DNA of 64,000 nucleotides from Flavobacterium sp. LPB0248 (GCF_013388355.1 NZ_CP058246.1:1426001-1490000); one strand, 5' to 3'; shown: positions 26,921 to 38,696, numbered from the stretch's first letter. Notes: generated by a model from the sequence alone, not told the origin. Made by a program: numbers and translations.

Positions 26921-27658
26921 TTACCTAGTATAATTAATTCCTAATCCGCCGGCAATATATATTCTGTTAAGTTCTTCTGAACCAATAATTATATTTTTCA
27001 TTAAAATATTATTTTTAGCTGATTTCATGTCAAAAGATATCTCTTTTGAAAGGTAATAATCATTAGCCGTGATTGTAACCATTAACGTTTTACTCTTCTT
27101 TAGAACCTTGGATTCTATAGAAAACTCTCCTGTTTTATAATTTACTTTTGCAGGATTTTGTGAGCCATTAAAAGCAATCATTAAATTAGAATAAGTCTTT
27201 CTGTCAAAAGGTTTGTTGGTTTTTGCTTCTAATAATTTCCCTGTAATTATTATTAAAACTTCTTCATTTTGAATTTGATTGTAAGCCACTTTACCTACTA
27301 CTGTATACACATTTGGTTTCGAACAGCTAATTTCTGTTTTAATAGGTTCTTTTTCTTGCGCCGCAAGATTTGATGCCAACAAAACAGATGCAGCAATTGT
27401 AGCATACTTTAAAGTATTAATTTTAGAAGTTTCATTATATACAAATTCTTCTTCCAATTGCGTCGTTTTCAATCTTGCACAAATAGTTGCATCCTTGTTT
27501 TCATAAATAAACTTCGCAACTTCAGAATTCGTTCTTTTACTCAAATCAATTACATTCTTCATACATGAATTACAGAATGAACCCTGTGAGTTTGGAATCA
27601 TTTTATCAAAATTTTCAGAACAAGGAGTTGCAATTTCTAGGGTGAATTTCTTTTTCAT
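26921..27658 (-). CDS. Membrane-anchored protein with Cys-rich N-terminal domain
   Basis: I recognise no named family over the whole 245 residues. The N-terminal 75 residues carry four cysteines, C13, C29, C32 and C60, in the pattern TPCSENFDKM, GSFCNSCMKNVID, TICARL. I recall the same pattern at the N-terminus of many Bacteroidetes TonB-like or CarboxypepD-like proteins. A single hydrophobic helix at about 84-100 follows, then a beta-rich C-terminal domain with GKLLEAKTNKPF and YKTGEFS, like a carboxypeptidase-regulatory fold. The likely topology is a cytoplasmic Cys-rich head, one membrane helix and a periplasmic beta domain. Metal or redox binding by the cysteines is inferred. It is isolated, without an obvious operon. 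Confidence 0.8.
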   Translation of the reverse strand: MKKKFTLEIATPCSENFDKMIPNSQGSFCNSCMKNVIDLSKRTNSEVAKFIYENKDATICARLKTTQLEEEFVYNETSKINTLKYATIAASVLLASNLAAQEKEPIKTEISCSKPNVYTVVGKVAYNQIQNEEVLIIITGKLLEAKTNKPFDRKTYSNLMIAFNGSQNPAKVNYKTGEFSIESKVLKKSKTLMVTITANDYYLSKEISFDMKSAKNNILMKNIIIGSEELNRIYIAGGLGINYTR

Positions 27659-27788
27659 ACTCTATTATATATAAGTTAAAAACTTTCGAGAAGCTTATTA
27701 TTTATATAGAGTATTGATTTTATAAAAAGGTTGGGAGAACAAAAAAAAAAAAATTAATGCTCAGTATAACGACCACTTTTTCAAACAT

Positions 27789-27823
27789 AAAAAAAGCGCT
27801 AATACTTAAATTAGCGCTTTTTT
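27789..27823. terminator. Second, isolated terminator hairpin
   Basis: GCGCTAAT (27796-27803) pairs with ATTAGCGC (27810-27817), extended by A and T runs on both sides. No gene ends directly at it. Confidence 0.75.
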
Positions 27824-27974
27824 ATAATTTGAATTAATCAACCTTACTAAGTCATTATATTTCAAAATTTAATCTTTTTTAGGCTATAGCAAGTTAAATA
27901 AATACTTTCTTGAAAAGAAAATTACCCGACTAAAGTAAATTAAATCCGATAAAATGCTCTTTTTCCATAAGTCA

Positions 27975-28004
27975 TAAAAAAAGCCCCTTAAAAAAGGGGC
28001 TTTT
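27975..28004 (-). terminator. Terminator of the rpoBC-DUF3467 operon
   Basis: AAAAGCCCCTT (27979-27989) pairs with AAGGGGCTTTT (27994-28004) over an AAAA loop, with a 7-T run on the minus strand. Confidence 0.95.
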
Positions 28005-28010
28005 AAAAAT

Positions 28011-28322
28011 TTATGCTTGTCCAGTTGGACCAAAATTAAGCGGAATTGGTGCTTGTTCCGTTTCTTTGATTTCGCCATGAGCTGCCTCAAATCTATGGAT
28101 ATTTTCACCAATTGCTTTTAATAATCTTTTAGCATGTTGTGGTGTCAAGACAATTCTTGACTTTACCTTGGCTTTAGGAATACCTGGCATAATGCTTACA
28201 AAATCTAAAACAAACTCTGATGATGAGTGATTGATAATTGCAAGATTAGAATAAATTCCTTCTGCAATAGTTTCGTCCAACTCAATATTAATTTGCTCTT
28301 GCTGTTGTTTCGGATTACTCAT
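28011..28322 (-). CDS. DUF3467 family protein, co-transcribed with rpoC
   Basis: A 103-residue soluble protein of the DUF3467 family, with the core SNLAIINHSSSEFVLDF, GIPKAKVKSRIVLTP and a C-terminal KRLLKAIGENI helix. It starts 10 bp after the rpoC stop and is followed at once by a strong terminator, so it is the last gene of the rpoBC transcript. No function is known to me. I believe the position behind rpoC is common in Bacteroidetes, which hints at a role linked to RNA polymerase; this is inference from context. Confidence 0.88.
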   Translation of the reverse strand: MSNPKQQQEQINIELDETIAEGIYSNLAIINHSSSEFVLDFVSIMPGIPKAKVKSRIVLTPQHAKRLLKAIGENIHRFEAAHGEIKETEQAPIPLNFGPTGQA

Positions 28323-28332
28323 AGTTTCCTAA

Positions 28333-31300
28333 TTAATAAATGTATTCTTCTTTATTAGCCATCATTTCGTTGTAATCATCTTTAGATCCTACGATAGTGT
28401 TATCGTACTCTCTCATACCAGTTCCCGCAGGAATTCTGTGTCCAACAATTACATTTTCTTTTAATCCTTCTAGATCATCTACTTTACCAGCTACTGCAGC
28501 TTCGTTAAGTACTTTCGTTGTCTCCTGGAATGAAGCCGCAGAAATGAATGATTTAGTTTGTAACGAAGCTCTTGTAATACCTTGTAGAACTGGCGTTGCA
28601 GTTGCAGTAATTACGTCTCTTGCTACAACAAGATTTTTATCTGTACGTTTCAATAATGAATTTTCATCACGTAATTCACGAGGTGTAATGATCTGACCAG
28701 GTTTCAATACAGAAGAATCTCCTGCATCTTCAACCACTTTCATACCATATAATTTATCGTTTTGAACAATAAAGTCTTTAGTATGAATTAATTGATCTTC
28801 TAAGAATAAAGTATCTCCTGGATCCTCAACTCTTACTTTACGCATCATTTGACGAATTACAACCTCAAAGTGCTTATCATTAATTTTTACCCCTTGTAAA
28901 CGGTAAACCTCTTGAATTTCATTTACCAAGTACTGTTGAACAGCAGCTGGACCTTGAATTCTTAAGATATCATCTGGTGTAATTGCACCGTCAGACAATG
29001 GAACTCCCGCTCTTACGAAGTCATTTTCTTGTACTAAGATTTGGCTTGAAAGTTTAACTAAATACTTTTTAATCTCACCAAATTTAGACTCAATAACAAT
29101 CTCACGGTTACCTCTTTTGATTTTACCGAAAGATACAACTCCATCAATTTCAGATACAACTGCTGGGTTAGAAGGGTTACGAGCCTCAAGAAGCTCAGTA
29201 ATTCTTGGTAAACCTCCCGTGATATCGCCTGCTTTAGAAGAACGACGTGGGATTTTTACTAATACTTTACCTGCTTTAATTTTCTCGCCATTTTCAACCA
29301 TTAAGTGTGCACCTACTGGTAAGTTGTAAGAACGAATCAATTCACCTTCTTTACCATAAACTAATAAAGTTGGGATTAATTTTTTGTTTCTAGCCTCAGA
29401 AATTACTTTTTCCTGGAAACCAGTCTGCTCATCGATCTCAACCATGAACGATTGTCCTTGCTCTAAATCTTCGTAAGCAATCTTACCAGTAAACTCAGAA
29501 ACAATTACACCGTTATATGGATCCCATTTACAGATTACAGTTCCTTTAGCTACAGTTTCTCCATCTCCAACGAAGATACTAGAACCGTAAGGAATGTTAT
29601 GCGTATTTAAAACAATTCCAGTTTTCTCGTCAACTAATTTTAACTCAGTTGAACGTGAAACTACGATATCAACAGAGTTACCTTCTCCGTCTTCTCCTTT
29701 AACTGTTTTTAAATCTTCAATTTCAAGTCTACCTGCGAATCTTGTAACAATACTAGACTCTTCAGAGATACCTCCAGCAACCCCTCCAACGTGGAACGTA
29801 CGAAGTGTTAACTGTGTACCTGGCTCTCCAATAGACTGAGCTGCAATAACTCCGACAGCTTCACCTCTTTGTGTCATCTTACCAGTAGCTAAGTTTCTAC
29901 CGTAACATTTAGCACAAATACCTTTTAAAGCTTCACAAGTTAATGGAGATCGAACTTCTACTTTTTCAATTGGAGAAGCTTCGATAGTTCTCATAATTGC
30001 TTCAGTAATTTGCTCTCCAGATTTAACCATTACTTCGTTAGTAAGAGGATTGATAACGTCTTGTAATGCAACACGTCCAAGAATTCTCTCTCCTAAAGAT
30101 TCAACGATTTCCTCATTTTTCTTCAATGCAGCAACTTCAACACCTCTTAAAGTTCCACAATCTTCGATGTTAACAATAACATCTTGAGAAACGTCATGAA
30201 GTCTTCTTGTCAAGTAACCAGCATCGGCCGTTTTAAGAGCCGTATCCGCAAGACCTTTACGAGCACCGTGAGTAGAAATGAAGTACTCAAGGATCGAAAG
30301 ACCTTCCTTAAAGTTAGAAAGAATCGGGTTTTCAATGATCTCACCACCACCAGCAGTAGATTTTTTAGGCTTAGCCATCAAACCACGCATACCAGTTAAC
30401 TGACGAATCTGCTCCTTAGAACCCCTCGCCCCAGAGTCAAGCATCATATATACAGAGTTGAAACCTTGCTGGTCTTCTCTAATATTTTTCATTGCTAATT
30501 CTGTTAACTGAGCATTTGCTGAAGTCCATACGTCAATAACTTGGTTGTAACGCTCGTTATTTGTGATAAGACCCATGTTATAGTTAGTTGAAATACCTTC
30601 AACTTGCTCTCTAGCATCTGCAATTAACTTCGTTTTTTGTTCTGGGATTCTAATATCACCTAAAGAGAATGATAAACCTCCTCTAAATGCAAATTTATAC
30701 CCCATATCTTTCATATTATCCAAGAAAGCTGCCGTTGTAGGTACATCAGTCACACTTAAAATGTGTCCAATAATATCTCTAAGGTTTTTCTTAGTCAATA
30801 CGTCATTGATATATCCAGCTGCTTCAGGTACTACTTCGTTAAATAATACACGTCCTGCAGTTGTTTGAATGATTTTGTACACTAATTCTCCAGCGTCATT
30901 AAAATCTTTTGCTCTAATTTTCACACGAGCATTTAATTCTAATCTTCCTTCGTTCAATGCAATGTTTACTTCTTCAGCAGAATAGAAAGTCAAATCTTGA
31001 CCTAAAATAATGTGATCTTCTGTAGAAATACGCTCTTTGGTCATATAGTATAGACCCAAGACCATATCCTGAGAAGGTACAGTAATTGGAGCACCATTTG
31101 CAGGGTTCAAGATATTGTGAGAAGCCAACATTAATAATTGTGCCTCTAAAATAGCTTCTGGTCCTAATGGTAAGTGAACCGCCATCTGGTCACCATCGAA
31201 ATCGGCGTTGAAAGCCGTACATACTAATGGGTGTAACTGGATCGCTTTTCCTTCAATTAATTTTGGCTGGAAAGCCTGAATACCAAGTCTGTGCAAAGTA

Positions 31301-32643
31301 GGAGCACGGTTCAGTAATACTGGGTGTCCTTTAATTACGTTTTCTAAAATATCCCAAACTACTGGCTCTTTTTTGTCAATGATTTTCTTAGCAGATTTTA
31401 CTGTTTTTACAATACCTCTTTCAATCAATTTACGGATAACGAAAGGTTTGTATAACTCAGAAGCCATATCTTTTGGCAATCCGCACTCATATAATTTTAA
31501 CTCTGGACCAACGACAATTACCGAACGAGCAGAATAATCCACACGTTTTCCAAGTAAGTTTTGACGGAAACGTCCTTGCTTACCTTTTAATGAGTCAGAT
31601 AATGATTTTAATGGTCTGTTAGATTCTGTCTTAACAGCAGAAGCTTTACGTGTGTTATCGAATAATGAATCTACAGATTCTTGCAACATACGTTTCTCGT
31701 TTCTTAAGATAACTTCTGGAGCTTTAATCTCCATTAATCTTTTCAAACGGTTGTTACGGATGATTACACGACGGTATAAGTCGTTCAAATCTGAAGTTGC
31801 AAAACGACCTCCATCAAGTGGCACAAGCGGACGTAATTCTGGTGGGATAACTGGAACCACTTTCATGATCATCCATTCTGGACGGTTCTCGCGGTTTTCA
31901 TTAGACTCACGGAAAGATTCAACAACTTGTAATCTTTTTAAAGCTTCAGTTTTTCTTTGTTTAGAAGTCTCATTGTTAGCGCTGTGTCTTAGTTCATAAG
32001 ATAAAGCATCTAAGTCAATACGAGCTAATAAATCCATAATACATTCTGCTCCCATTTTGGCAACAAATTTATTTGGATCTAAATCATCTAAATATTGATT
32101 TTCTTGTGGAAGAGTATCTAAAATATTCAAATATTCTTCTTCAGTTAAGAAATCAAGTCTTTGTAAAGATTCTCCATCTGCATTTTTAGCAATACCTGCT
32201 TGGATTACCACGTATCTTTCGTAGTAAATGATCATATCTAATTTCTTAGATGGTAGACCAAGGATATAACCAATTTTGTTTGGAAGAGAACGGAAATACC
32301 AGATATGAGCAATTGGCACAACAAGGTTGATGTGTCCTACTCTATCACGACGTACTTTTTTCTCAGTAACTTCAACACCACAACGGTCACAGATGATACC
32401 TTTGTAACGAATTCTTTTATACTTACCGCAAGCACATTCGAAATCTTTTACCGGTCCGAAGATTCTTTCGCAGAAAAGTCCGTCACGCTCTGGTTTGTGA
32501 GTTCTATAGTTAATAGTTTCTGGCTTTAAAACCTCTCCTCTTGATTCTTTCAAGATAGATTCTGGTGAAGCCAATCCAATAGAAATTTTGTTAAATCTTT
32601 TTACTGGATTCTTATCTTTATTATTGTTTCTGTTATTCATCAT
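28333..32643 (-). CDS. rpoC: DNA-directed RNA polymerase subunit beta'
   Basis: Largest catalytic subunit of RNA polymerase, 1436 residues. The N-terminal zinc ribbon is visible as [13 protein letters not shown]...CDRCG. The active-site motif NADFDGD, which holds the catalytic magnesium, is intact. A second zinc site includes CGTLRGVEV and CAKCYGRNL, and the trigger-loop region is present. The downstream end is 10 bp before the DUF3467 gene. It lies 282 bp after rpoB, a long gap for this gene pair, which contains several hairpins. Confidence 0.98.
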   Translation of the reverse strand: MMNNRNNNKDKNPVKRFNKISIGLASPESILKESRGEVLKPETINYRTHKPERDGLFCERIFGPVKDFECACGKYKRIRYKGIICDRCGVEVTEKKVRRDRVGHINLVVPIAHIWYFRSLPNKIGYILGLPSKKLDMIIYYERYVVIQAGIAKNADGESLQRLDFLTEEEYLNILDTLPQENQYLDDLDPNKFVAKMGAECIMDLLARIDLDALSYELRHSANNETSKQRKTEALKRLQVVESFRESNENRENRPEWMIMKVVPVIPPELRPLVPLDGGRFATSDLNDLYRRVIIRNNRLKRLMEIKAPEVILRNEKRMLQESVDSLFDNTRKASAVKTESNRPLKSLSDSLKGKQGRFRQNLLGKRVDYSARSVIVVGPELKLYECGLPKDMASELYKPFVIRKLIERGIVKTVKSAKKIIDKKEPVVWDILENVIKGHPVLLNRAPTLHRLGIQAFQPKLIEGKAIQLHPLVCTAFNADFDGDQMAVHLPLGPEAILEAQLLMLASHNILNPANGAPITVPSQDMVLGLYYMTKERISTEDHIILGQDLTFYSAEEVNIALNEGRLELNARVKIRAKDFNDAGELVYKIIQTTAGRVLFNEVVPEAAGYINDVLTKKNLRDIIGHILSVTDVPTTAAFLDNMKDMGYKFAFRGGLSFSLGDIRIPEQKTKLIADAREQVEGISTNYNMGLITNNERYNQVIDVWTSANAQLTELAMKNIREDQQGFNSVYMMLDSGARGSKEQIRQLTGMRGLMAKPKKSTAGGGEIIENPILSNFKEGLSILEYFISTHGARKGLADTALKTADAGYLTRRLHDVSQDVIVNIEDCGTLRGVEVAALKKNEEIVESLGERILGRVALQDVINPLTNEVMVKSGEQITEAIMRTIEASPIEKVEVRSPLTCEALKGICAKCYGRNLATGKMTQRGEAVGVIAAQSIGEPGTQLTLRTFHVGGVAGGISEESSIVTRFAGRLEIEDLKTVKGEDGEGNSVDIVVSRSTELKLVDEKTGIVLNTHNIPYGSSIFVGDGETVAKGTVICKWDPYNGVIVSEFTGKIAYEDLEQGQSFMVEIDEQTGFQEKVISEARNKKLIPTLLVYGKEGELIRSYNLPVGAHLMVENGEKIKAGKVLVKIPRRSSKAGDITGGLPRITELLEARNPSNPAVVSEIDGVVSFGKIKRGNREIVIESKFGEIKKYLVKLSSQILVQENDFVRAGVPLSDGAITPDDILRIQGPAAVQQYLVNEIQEVYRLQGVKINDKHFEVVIRQMMRKVRVEDPGDTLFLEDQLIHTKDFIVQNDKLYGMKVVEDAGDSSVLKPGQIITPRELRDENSLLKRTDKNLVVARDVITATATPVLQGITRASLQTKSFISAASFQETTKVLNEAAVAGKVDDLEGLKENVIVGHRIPAGTGMREYDNTIVGSKDDYNEMMANKEEYIY

Positions 32644-32925
32644 AGTTTTTACTATTGATTTATTTGCAATTAAAAAATTGAATTTAGATTTATAATCTAC
32701 TCTTAAAAAGATAAGAGTTAATCATTCAGCTACTACCTCGGGTTACTTCTCTAAACCTCAAATTCTTATTTGAAGTGCTAGTTATAAAATGCCTTGCATT
32801 GTTATAAAAAATCGGAACGGTTTACGGGTATAAATCTTTAAAAACTTCTAACATTTAGTAAACAGTCTCAGTCCCAGTGGTCAGTGCTAAACTGAATACT
32901 GAGACTGTGACTGAAAACTTTTTAT
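32644..32925 (-). promoter_or_regulatory. Structured rpoB-rpoC intergenic region
   Basis: No gene is present. Just after the rpoB stop, ACAGTCTCAGT (32862-32872) pairs with ACTGAGACTGT (32898-32908) around a loop full of CAGT/ACTG words. Further on are a GTTATAAAA direct repeat (32781 and 32801) and a 7-bp hairpin ACTCTTA/TAAGAGT (32699-32718). None ends in a clear U-tract, so mRNA processing, partial termination or a leader for rpoC are all possible. Confidence 0.5.
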
Positions 32926-35900
32926 TTATTCTTCCAAACGAAGATCTAAACCTAGACCTTTCAATTCGTGCATTAATACATTGAATGATTCTGGCAAACC
33001 TGGTTCTGGCATAGTTTCACCCTTAACGATAGCTTCGTAAGTTTTAGCTCTACCAATAACGTCATCAGACTTAACAGTTAAGATTTCACGTAGTGTACTA
33101 GAAGCTCCATAAGCCTCAAGTGCCCAAACCTCCATCTCTCCAAAACGCTGACCTCCAAATTGAGCTTTACCTCCAAGTGGCTGTTGCGTAATCAATGAGT
33201 ATGGTCCAATAGAACGTGCGTGCATCTTATCATCAACCATGTGTCCTAATTTAAGCATATAAATTACACCCACAGTTGCTTTTTGTGCAAAACGCTCTCC
33301 AGTTCCACCATCATAAAGATAGGTATGTCCGAAACGTGGTACGTTAGCCTCATCAGTCAAAGCGTTGATCTCGTCTAGAGAAGCACCGTCGAAAATTGGA
33401 GTAGCAAATTTTCTACCCAAGTTCATACCAGCCCATCCAAGAACAGTCTCATAAATCTGACCAATGTTCATACGTGAAGGTACACCAAGTGGATTCAATA
33501 CGATATCTACTGGTGTTCCGTCTTCTAAGAAAGGCATATCTTCGTGACGAACGATTCTAGCAACAATACCTTTGTTACCGTGACGTCCTGCCATTTTATC
33601 ACCAACTTTTAACTTACGTTTTTTAGCGATATAGATTTTAGCCAATTTCAAGATTCCAGATGGTAATTCATCTCCAACTGTAATAGTGAATTTCTCTCTT
33701 CTTAAAGCTCCTTGTAAGTCGTTCAGCTTAATTTTATAGTTATGAATTAAATCATTAACCATTTTATTTGTAGCATCATCAGCAACCCATTGTCCTTTGC
33801 TTAAGTGAGCGAAATCTTCTACTGCGTAAAGCATTTTTTGAGTATATTTTTTACCTTTTGGTAAAACTTCTTCACCCAAATCATTCATCACACCTTGAGA
33901 TGTTTTTCCGTTAACAATCAGGAATAATTTCTCAACTAATCTGTCTTTTAATTCAACAAATTTAGTTTCGAACTCCATTTCTAAAGCACCTAAAGCATCT
34001 TTATCCTGAGTACGTTTACGTTTATCTTTTACGGCTCTTGCAAATAATTTTTTGTCAAGAACTACACCATGTAAAGATGGAGAAGCTTTTAATGAAGCAT
34101 CTTTTACATCACCTGCTTTATCCCCGAAGATTGCACGAAGCAATTTCTCCTCTGGAGTAGGATCTGATTCCCCTTTTGGTGTAATTTTTCCGATCAAAAT
34201 GTCGCCAGGTTTAACCTCTGCTCCAATTCTAATCATACCGTTTTCATCTAAATCTTTAGTAGCTTCTTCAGAAACGTTAGGAATATCATTTGTTAACTCT
34301 TCGTTTCCTAACTTAGTATCTCTAACCTCTAATGAATAATCATCAACGTGGATAGAAGTAAAAATATCATCGCGAACTACTTTTTCAGAAATTACAATCG
34401 CATCCTCGAAGTTGTACCCTTTCCATGGCATGAACGCAACTTTTAAGTTTCTACCTAAAGCTAATTCTCCATTTTGAGTAGCATATCCTTCAGACAATAC
34501 TTGACCAGGAACAACTCTATCACCTCTTCTTACGATTGGTTTCAAGTTGATACTTGTACCTTGATTGGTTTTTCTAAATTTAATAAGGTTGTACGTTTTC
34601 TCATCAGCATCAAAACTAACCATTCTCTCGTCTTCTGTACGATCGTATTTAATAGTAATGATGTTAGCATCTACGTATTCAACAGTACCATGCCCTTCAG
34701 CATTGATTAATACTCTTGAATCTGAAGCTACCTGACGCTCTAAACCTGTACCTACAATTGGTGCTTCAGGACGGATCAAAGGAACTGCCTGACGCATCAT
34801 GTTTGATCCCATCAACGCACGGTTCGCATCATCATGCTCCAAGAAAGGAATCAAAGATGCAGAAATCGAAGCGATCTGGTTAGGAGCAACGTCTGTATAA
34901 TGAACTACAGATGGTTCAACAACTGGGAAGTCACCTTCCTCACGAGCAATTACATTGCTAGCTGTAATTTTACCAGTTTCATCCATTTCAATGTTTGCCT
35001 GAGCAATCATCTTACCTTCTTCTTCTTCAGCACTTAAGTAAACTGGAGTACTTTCTAAATCAACTACACCATTTGTTACTTTACGGTATGGAGTTTCGAT
35101 GAATCCCATTCCGTTAACTTTTGCATAAACACCAAGAGATGAAATCAAACCAATGTTTGGTCCCTCTGGAGTTTCAATCGGACATAAACGACCATAGTGA
35201 GTATAGTGAACGTCACGAACCTCAAAACCAGCTCTCTCTCTCGAAAGTCCACCTGGTCCAAGTGCAGAAAGTCTTCTTTTGTGTGTAATCTCAGCTAATG
35301 GATTCGTTTGATCCATAAATTGAGATAACTGGTTAGTACCAAAGAAAGAGTTGATAACTGATGATAATGTTTTAGCATTAATCAAATCAATTGGTGTAAA
35401 CACTTCGTTATCTCTAACGTTCATTCTCTCACGAATAGTTCTAGCCATACGTGCTAAACCAACACCGAATTGTTGAGACAATTGTTCTCCAACTGTTCTA
35501 ACACGACGGTTTGATAAGTGATCAATATCATCAATCTCTGCTTTAGAGTTGATCAATTCGATCAAATATTTTACGATTGTAATGATATCTTCTTTAGTAA
35601 GCACTTGCTTATCCATAGGGATATCTAAATCTAATTTTTTGTTCATTCTGTAACGACCAACTTCACCTAAGTTATAACGTTGATCAGAGAAGAACAATTT
35701 ATCTATAATACCACGAGCAGTTTCCTCATCAGGCGGTTCAGCGTTACGCAACTGACGGTAAATGTGCTCTACAGCTTCTTTTTCAGAGTTCGTTGGATCT
35801 TTTTGTAACGTGTTGTGGATAATAGCATAATCTGCTTGGTTATTATCCTCTTTGTGTAACAAAATAGATTTTACGTTAGAATCGATGATCTCCTCAACAT

Positions 35901-36738
35901 TATCTTTGTCGATAATTGTATCACGATCAAGGATGATTTCGTTACGTTCGATAGAAACTACCTCTCCAGTATCCTCATCTACGAAATCCTCATGCCATGT
36001 ATTCAATACACGCGCAGCAAGTCTTCTTCCAATATATTTCTTAATACCTGTTTTAGAAACTTTAATTTCTTCAGCTAAGTCGAAAATTTCAAGGATATCC
36101 TTATCTCTTTCGAAACCGATAGCACGGAATAAAGTTGTTACAGGTAATTTTTTCTTTCTATCGATATACGCGTACATTACGCTGTTGATATCTGTAGAGA
36201 ATTCTATCCAAGATCCTTTAAAAGGAATTACTCTTGCAGAATAAAGTTTAGTTCCATTTGCGTGGAATGACTGTCCAAAGAAAACCCCTGGAGAACGGTG
36301 TAATTGAGATACTACAACACGCTCGGCACCATTAATAACAAAAGTACCACTAGGAGTCATGTAAGGTATTGTTCCAAGATAAACATCTTGTACAATTGTT
36401 TCAAAATCTTCGTGTTCTGGATCTGTACAGTATAGTTTTAACCTAGCTTTTAAAGGCACACTATAAGTAAGACCTCTCTCTATACATTCTTGAATTGTAT
36501 AACGTGGAGGATCAACAAAATAATCTAGGAATTCCAATACAAAGTTGTTTCTTGTATCTGTAATTGGGAAGTTTTCCATGAAGGTGTTGTATAACCCTTC
36601 GTTGCCTCTTTCGTCAGATTTCGTTTCTAATTGAAAGAAATCTTTAAAAGATTTAACCTGAACATCTAAGAAATCTGGATAGTCAGGGATATTTTTTGTA
36701 GAGGCAAAATTCAATCTTTCAGTCTGATTTGTTATCAT
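32926..36738 (-). CDS. rpoB: DNA-directed RNA polymerase subunit beta
   Basis: Second large RNA polymerase subunit, 1270 residues from the second of two adjacent ATGs (36741 and 36738 are both possible). The rifampicin pocket reads [14 protein letters not shown] and [13 protein letters not shown], the wild-type residues expected of a sensitive enzyme at the main resistance positions. The C-terminal region has [10 protein letters not shown] and the [18 protein letters not shown] clamp motif. It lies 262 bp after rplL, behind a hairpin with a short T-run, as in the classical rplL-rpoB attenuator arrangement. Confidence 0.98.
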   Translation of the reverse strand: MITNQTERLNFASTKNIPDYPDFLDVQVKSFKDFFQLETKSDERGNEGLYNTFMENFPITDTRNNFVLEFLDYFVDPPRYTIQECIERGLTYSVPLKARLKLYCTDPEHEDFETIVQDVYLGTIPYMTPSGTFVINGAERVVVSQLHRSPGVFFGQSFHANGTKLYSARVIPFKGSWIEFSTDINSVMYAYIDRKKKLPVTTLFRAIGFERDKDILEIFDLAEEIKVSKTGIKKYIGRRLAARVLNTWHEDFVDEDTGEVVSIERNEIILDRDTIIDKDNVEEIIDSNVKSILLHKEDNNQADYAIIHNTLQKDPTNSEKEAVEHIYRQLRNAEPPDEETARGIIDKLFFSDQRYNLGEVGRYRMNKKLDLDIPMDKQVLTKEDIITIVKYLIELINSKAEIDDIDHLSNRRVRTVGEQLSQQFGVGLARMARTIRERMNVRDNEVFTPIDLINAKTLSSVINSFFGTNQLSQFMDQTNPLAEITHKRRLSALGPGGLSRERAGFEVRDVHYTHYGRLCPIETPEGPNIGLISSLGVYAKVNGMGFIETPYRKVTNGVVDLESTPVYLSAEEEEGKMIAQANIEMDETGKITASNVIAREEGDFPVVEPSVVHYTDVAPNQIASISASLIPFLEHDDANRALMGSNMMRQAVPLIRPEAPIVGTGLERQVASDSRVLINAEGHGTVEYVDANIITIKYDRTEDERMVSFDADEKTYNLIKFRKTNQGTSINLKPIVRRGDRVVPGQVLSEGYATQNGELALGRNLKVAFMPWKGYNFEDAIVISEKVVRDDIFTSIHVDDYSLEVRDTKLGNEELTNDIPNVSEEATKDLDENGMIRIGAEVKPGDILIGKITPKGESDPTPEEKLLRAIFGDKAGDVKDASLKASPSLHGVVLDKKLFARAVKDKRKRTQDKDALGALEMEFETKFVELKDRLVEKLFLIVNGKTSQGVMNDLGEEVLPKGKKYTQKMLYAVEDFAHLSKGQWVADDATNKMVNDLIHNYKIKLNDLQGALRREKFTITVGDELPSGILKLAKIYIAKKRKLKVGDKMAGRHGNKGIVARIVRHEDMPFLEDGTPVDIVLNPLGVPSRMNIGQIYETVLGWAGMNLGRKFATPIFDGASLDEINALTDEANVPRFGHTYLYDGGTGERFAQKATVGVIYMLKLGHMVDDKMHARSIGPYSLITQQPLGGKAQFGGQRFGEMEVWALEAYGASSTLREILTVKSDDVIGRAKTYEAIVKGETMPEPGLPESFNVLMHELKGLGLDLRLEE

Positions 36739-36940
36739 CAATGGACAAAATTTTGATTAAAAAAAAGTAATTTTTGTTTGTGTAAAAACACACTGTTTAA
36801 TCTATACTTTCTTATTATAATCAATACATCTTTAAAAATAAACTATAAAAATAAGCCGATTTTCTTTCTTCGTATTGATCTAAAACTTTTTCGTATTTTA
36901 AACTATGGGATAATAAAACTTAATATATTTTATTATACGA

Positions 36941-36982
36941 AAAATGGTTTAGGCCTTTGAGTGTTAACTCAAGACCTAAACC
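36941..36982 (-). terminator. Probable attenuator between rplL and rpoB
   Basis: GGTTTAGG (36946-36953) pairs with CCTAAACC (36975-36982), with an inner stem TTGAGT/ACTCAA. On the minus strand ATTTTTC follows. Partial termination here would set the ratio of ribosomal protein to RNA polymerase mRNA, as known in E. coli. Confidence 0.7.
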
Positions 36983-37003
36983 TAGTTCTTAAACTGAGTT
37001 TAA

Positions 37004-37375
37004 TTATTTAAGCTCAACAGTAGCTCCAGCCTCTTCTAAAGATTTTTTAAGACCTTCAGCCTCTTCTTTAGAAACACCTTCTTTAACGTTGCTTGGTGCA
37101 CCGTCAACTACATCTTTAGCTTCTTTAAGACCTAAACCAGTTAATTCTTTAACTAATTTTACAACAGCTAATTTAGAAGCTCCTGCATCTTTCAATACAA
37201 CTGTAAATTCAGTTTGTGCTTCTTCAGCAGCACCGTCTCCTCCACCAGCAGCAACTACTACAGCAGCAGCAGCAGGCTCGATTCCGTACTCATCTTTTAA
37301 TATTGTTGCTAATTCGTTAACTTCTTTAACTGTTAAGTTAACTAATTGTTCTGCGAATTGTTTCAAATCTGCCAT
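37004..37375 (-). CDS. rplL: Ribosomal protein bL12 (L7/L12)
   Basis: Acidic stalk protein of the 50S subunit that recruits translational GTPases. The 123 residues show an N-terminal dimerisation segment (about 1-30), an alanine- and glycine-rich hinge ([18 protein letters not shown]) and the conserved C-terminal domain with [20 protein letters not shown]. It follows rplJ by about 90 bp and precedes the attenuator before rpoB. Four to six copies per ribosome bind to L10. Confidence 0.98.
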   Translation of the reverse strand: MADLKQFAEQLVNLTVKEVNELATILKDEYGIEPAAAAVVVAAGGGDGAAEEAQTEFTVVLKDAGASKLAVVKLVKELTGLGLKEAKDVVDGAPSNVKEGVSKEEAEGLKKSLEEAGATVELK

Positions 37376-37467
37376 TTTTTCTATCGTTTAAATTGATTTG
37401 TGTAAAAAATATAATTTAATTATTGTGCGCTAATTAAGCAGTAAGGAAGCAAACTCCCTTACGATAA

Positions 37468-37971
37468 TTACTCTGCTCCTTCTTCTTCGCTTCCAGCGAA
37501 TTTGTTTTGTAAAGCAGAAATAATTCTTTGAGCTGGAGATTGTAATAATCCAATGATTTCTCCAATAAGCTCTTCTTTAGATTTAATTGTAGCTAATGCA
37601 TCTAATTGGTTGTCCCCAATATATACTTCAGAATTGATGTAAGCTCCTTTTAAAACTGGTTTATCAGATTTCTTACGGAAATCTTTGATAATTTTTCCAG
37701 GTGCGTTAGCAACATCAGAAATAAAGATAGCACTGTTACCACTTAAAACTGTAGGTAAATCACCATAATCATTAGAAGAAGCTTCCATTGCTTTTGCAAG
37801 CAAAGTGTTCTTTACAACCTCTAATTTGATACCTGCTTTAAAACAAGCTCTACGTAAGTTTGAAGTTGTCTCTGCGTTTAAACCAGAAATATCAGATACA
37901 TAAATGATATTTGTACCAGCTAACTGCGCAGTTAAATTTTCAATCGCGATTGATTTTTCTTCTCTAGTCAT
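37468..37971 (-). CDS. rplJ: Ribosomal protein uL10
   Basis: Base of the ribosomal stalk, binding 23S rRNA and bL12 dimers. The 167 residues begin MTREEKSIAIENL, with VVKNTLLAKA in the core and a C-terminal helix that holds bL12. It starts only 22 bp after rplA, so the long L10 mRNA leader found in E. coli is not present in its usual place. If L10 controls its own synthesis here, the site must lie inside rplA or elsewhere. Confidence 0.97.
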   Translation of the reverse strand: MTREEKSIAIENLTAQLAGTNIIYVSDISGLNAETTSNLRRACFKAGIKLEVVKNTLLAKAMEASSNDYGDLPTVLSGNSAIFISDVANAPGKIIKDFRKKSDKPVLKGAYINSEVYIGDNQLDALATIKSKEELIGEIIGLLQSPAQRIISALQNKFAGSEEEGAE

Positions 37972-37993
37972 ACTAAAAATTTTTAACTACCAA

Positions 37994-38683
37994 TTATACT
38001 GCTTTTGGGTCTAATGCGATAGCAGGACTCATTGTGCTTGTAAGGTGAATACCTTTAATGTATGTACCTTTAGCAGCAGTTGGTTTAAGTTTTATTAATG
38101 TTTGAATAATTTCGTGTGCGTTGTCAACAATCTGCTCAGCTCCAAAAGAAACTTTACCGATTCCTGCGTGTACGATACCAGTTTTATCAACTTTAAAGTC
38201 AATTTTACCAGCTTTAACCTCTTGAACAGCTTTTGCAACATCCATAGTTACAGTACCTGTTTTAGGGTTTGGCATTAAACCTCTAGGTCCTAAAATACGA
38301 CCTAATGGACCTAATTTACCCATTACAGCAGGCATAGTGATGATAACATCAACATCTGTCCAACCGTCTTTAATTTTTTGTAAGTAATCATCAAGACCAA
38401 CGTGATCTGCTCCAGCCTCTCTTGCTTCAGCCTCTTTATCTGGAGTAACCAACGCTAATACTTTAACGTCTTTTCCTGTTCCGTGAGGTAAAGTTACCAC
38501 ACCTCTTACCATTTGATTCGCTTTTCTTGGATCAACACCCAAACGAACTGCGATATCAACAGACTCATCAAATTTTGCAGAAGCAACAACTTTAATTAAT
38601 GCAGCAGCATCTTTTAAAGAGTATAATTTGTTCTTTTCAATTTTTGAAGCAGCCTCTTTTTGCTTTTTTGTTAATTTTGCCAT
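37994..38683 (-). CDS. rplA: Ribosomal protein uL1
   Basis: Protein of the L1 stalk that moves deacylated tRNA through the E site. The 229 residues contain the RNA-binding motif around [18 protein letters not shown] and [15 protein letters not shown]. It starts 13 bp after the rplK stop, so the two are co-translated. L1 is a known autoregulator of the rplKA mRNA in other bacteria; a hairpin upstream of rplK (39149-39192) could be its target. Confidence 0.98.
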   Translation of the reverse strand: MAKLTKKQKEAASKIEKNKLYSLKDAAALIKVVASAKFDESVDIAVRLGVDPRKANQMVRGVVTLPHGTGKDVKVLALVTPDKEAEAREAGADHVGLDDYLQKIKDGWTDVDVIITMPAVMGKLGPLGRILGPRGLMPNPKTGTVTMDVAKAVQEVKAGKIDFKVDKTGIVHAGIGKVSFGAEQIVDNAHEIIQTLIKLKPTAAKGTYIKGIHLTSTMSPAIALDPKAV

Positions 38684-38696
38684 TTCTTCTTCTTAA

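Larger units (their letters stand above)
27659..28010. other. Intergenic region with two tandem terminators
   Basis: 352 bp without a convincing gene. It holds the DUF3467 operon terminator (27975-28004) and, 150 bp further along the minus strand, a second terminator-like hairpin (27789-27823). The interval between them has no clear promoter or ORF; a small RNA is possible but unsupported. Confidence 0.5.

Noticed and set aside
27884..28111. 75-residue minus-strand ORF overlapping the DUF3467 gene
   Set aside because: It runs through the operon terminator and part of a better-supported gene in another frame.
36778..36960. 60-residue plus-strand ORF between rplL and rpoB
   Set aside because: It lies antisense to the leader and attenuator region, is low-complexity and has no promoter or leader signal.
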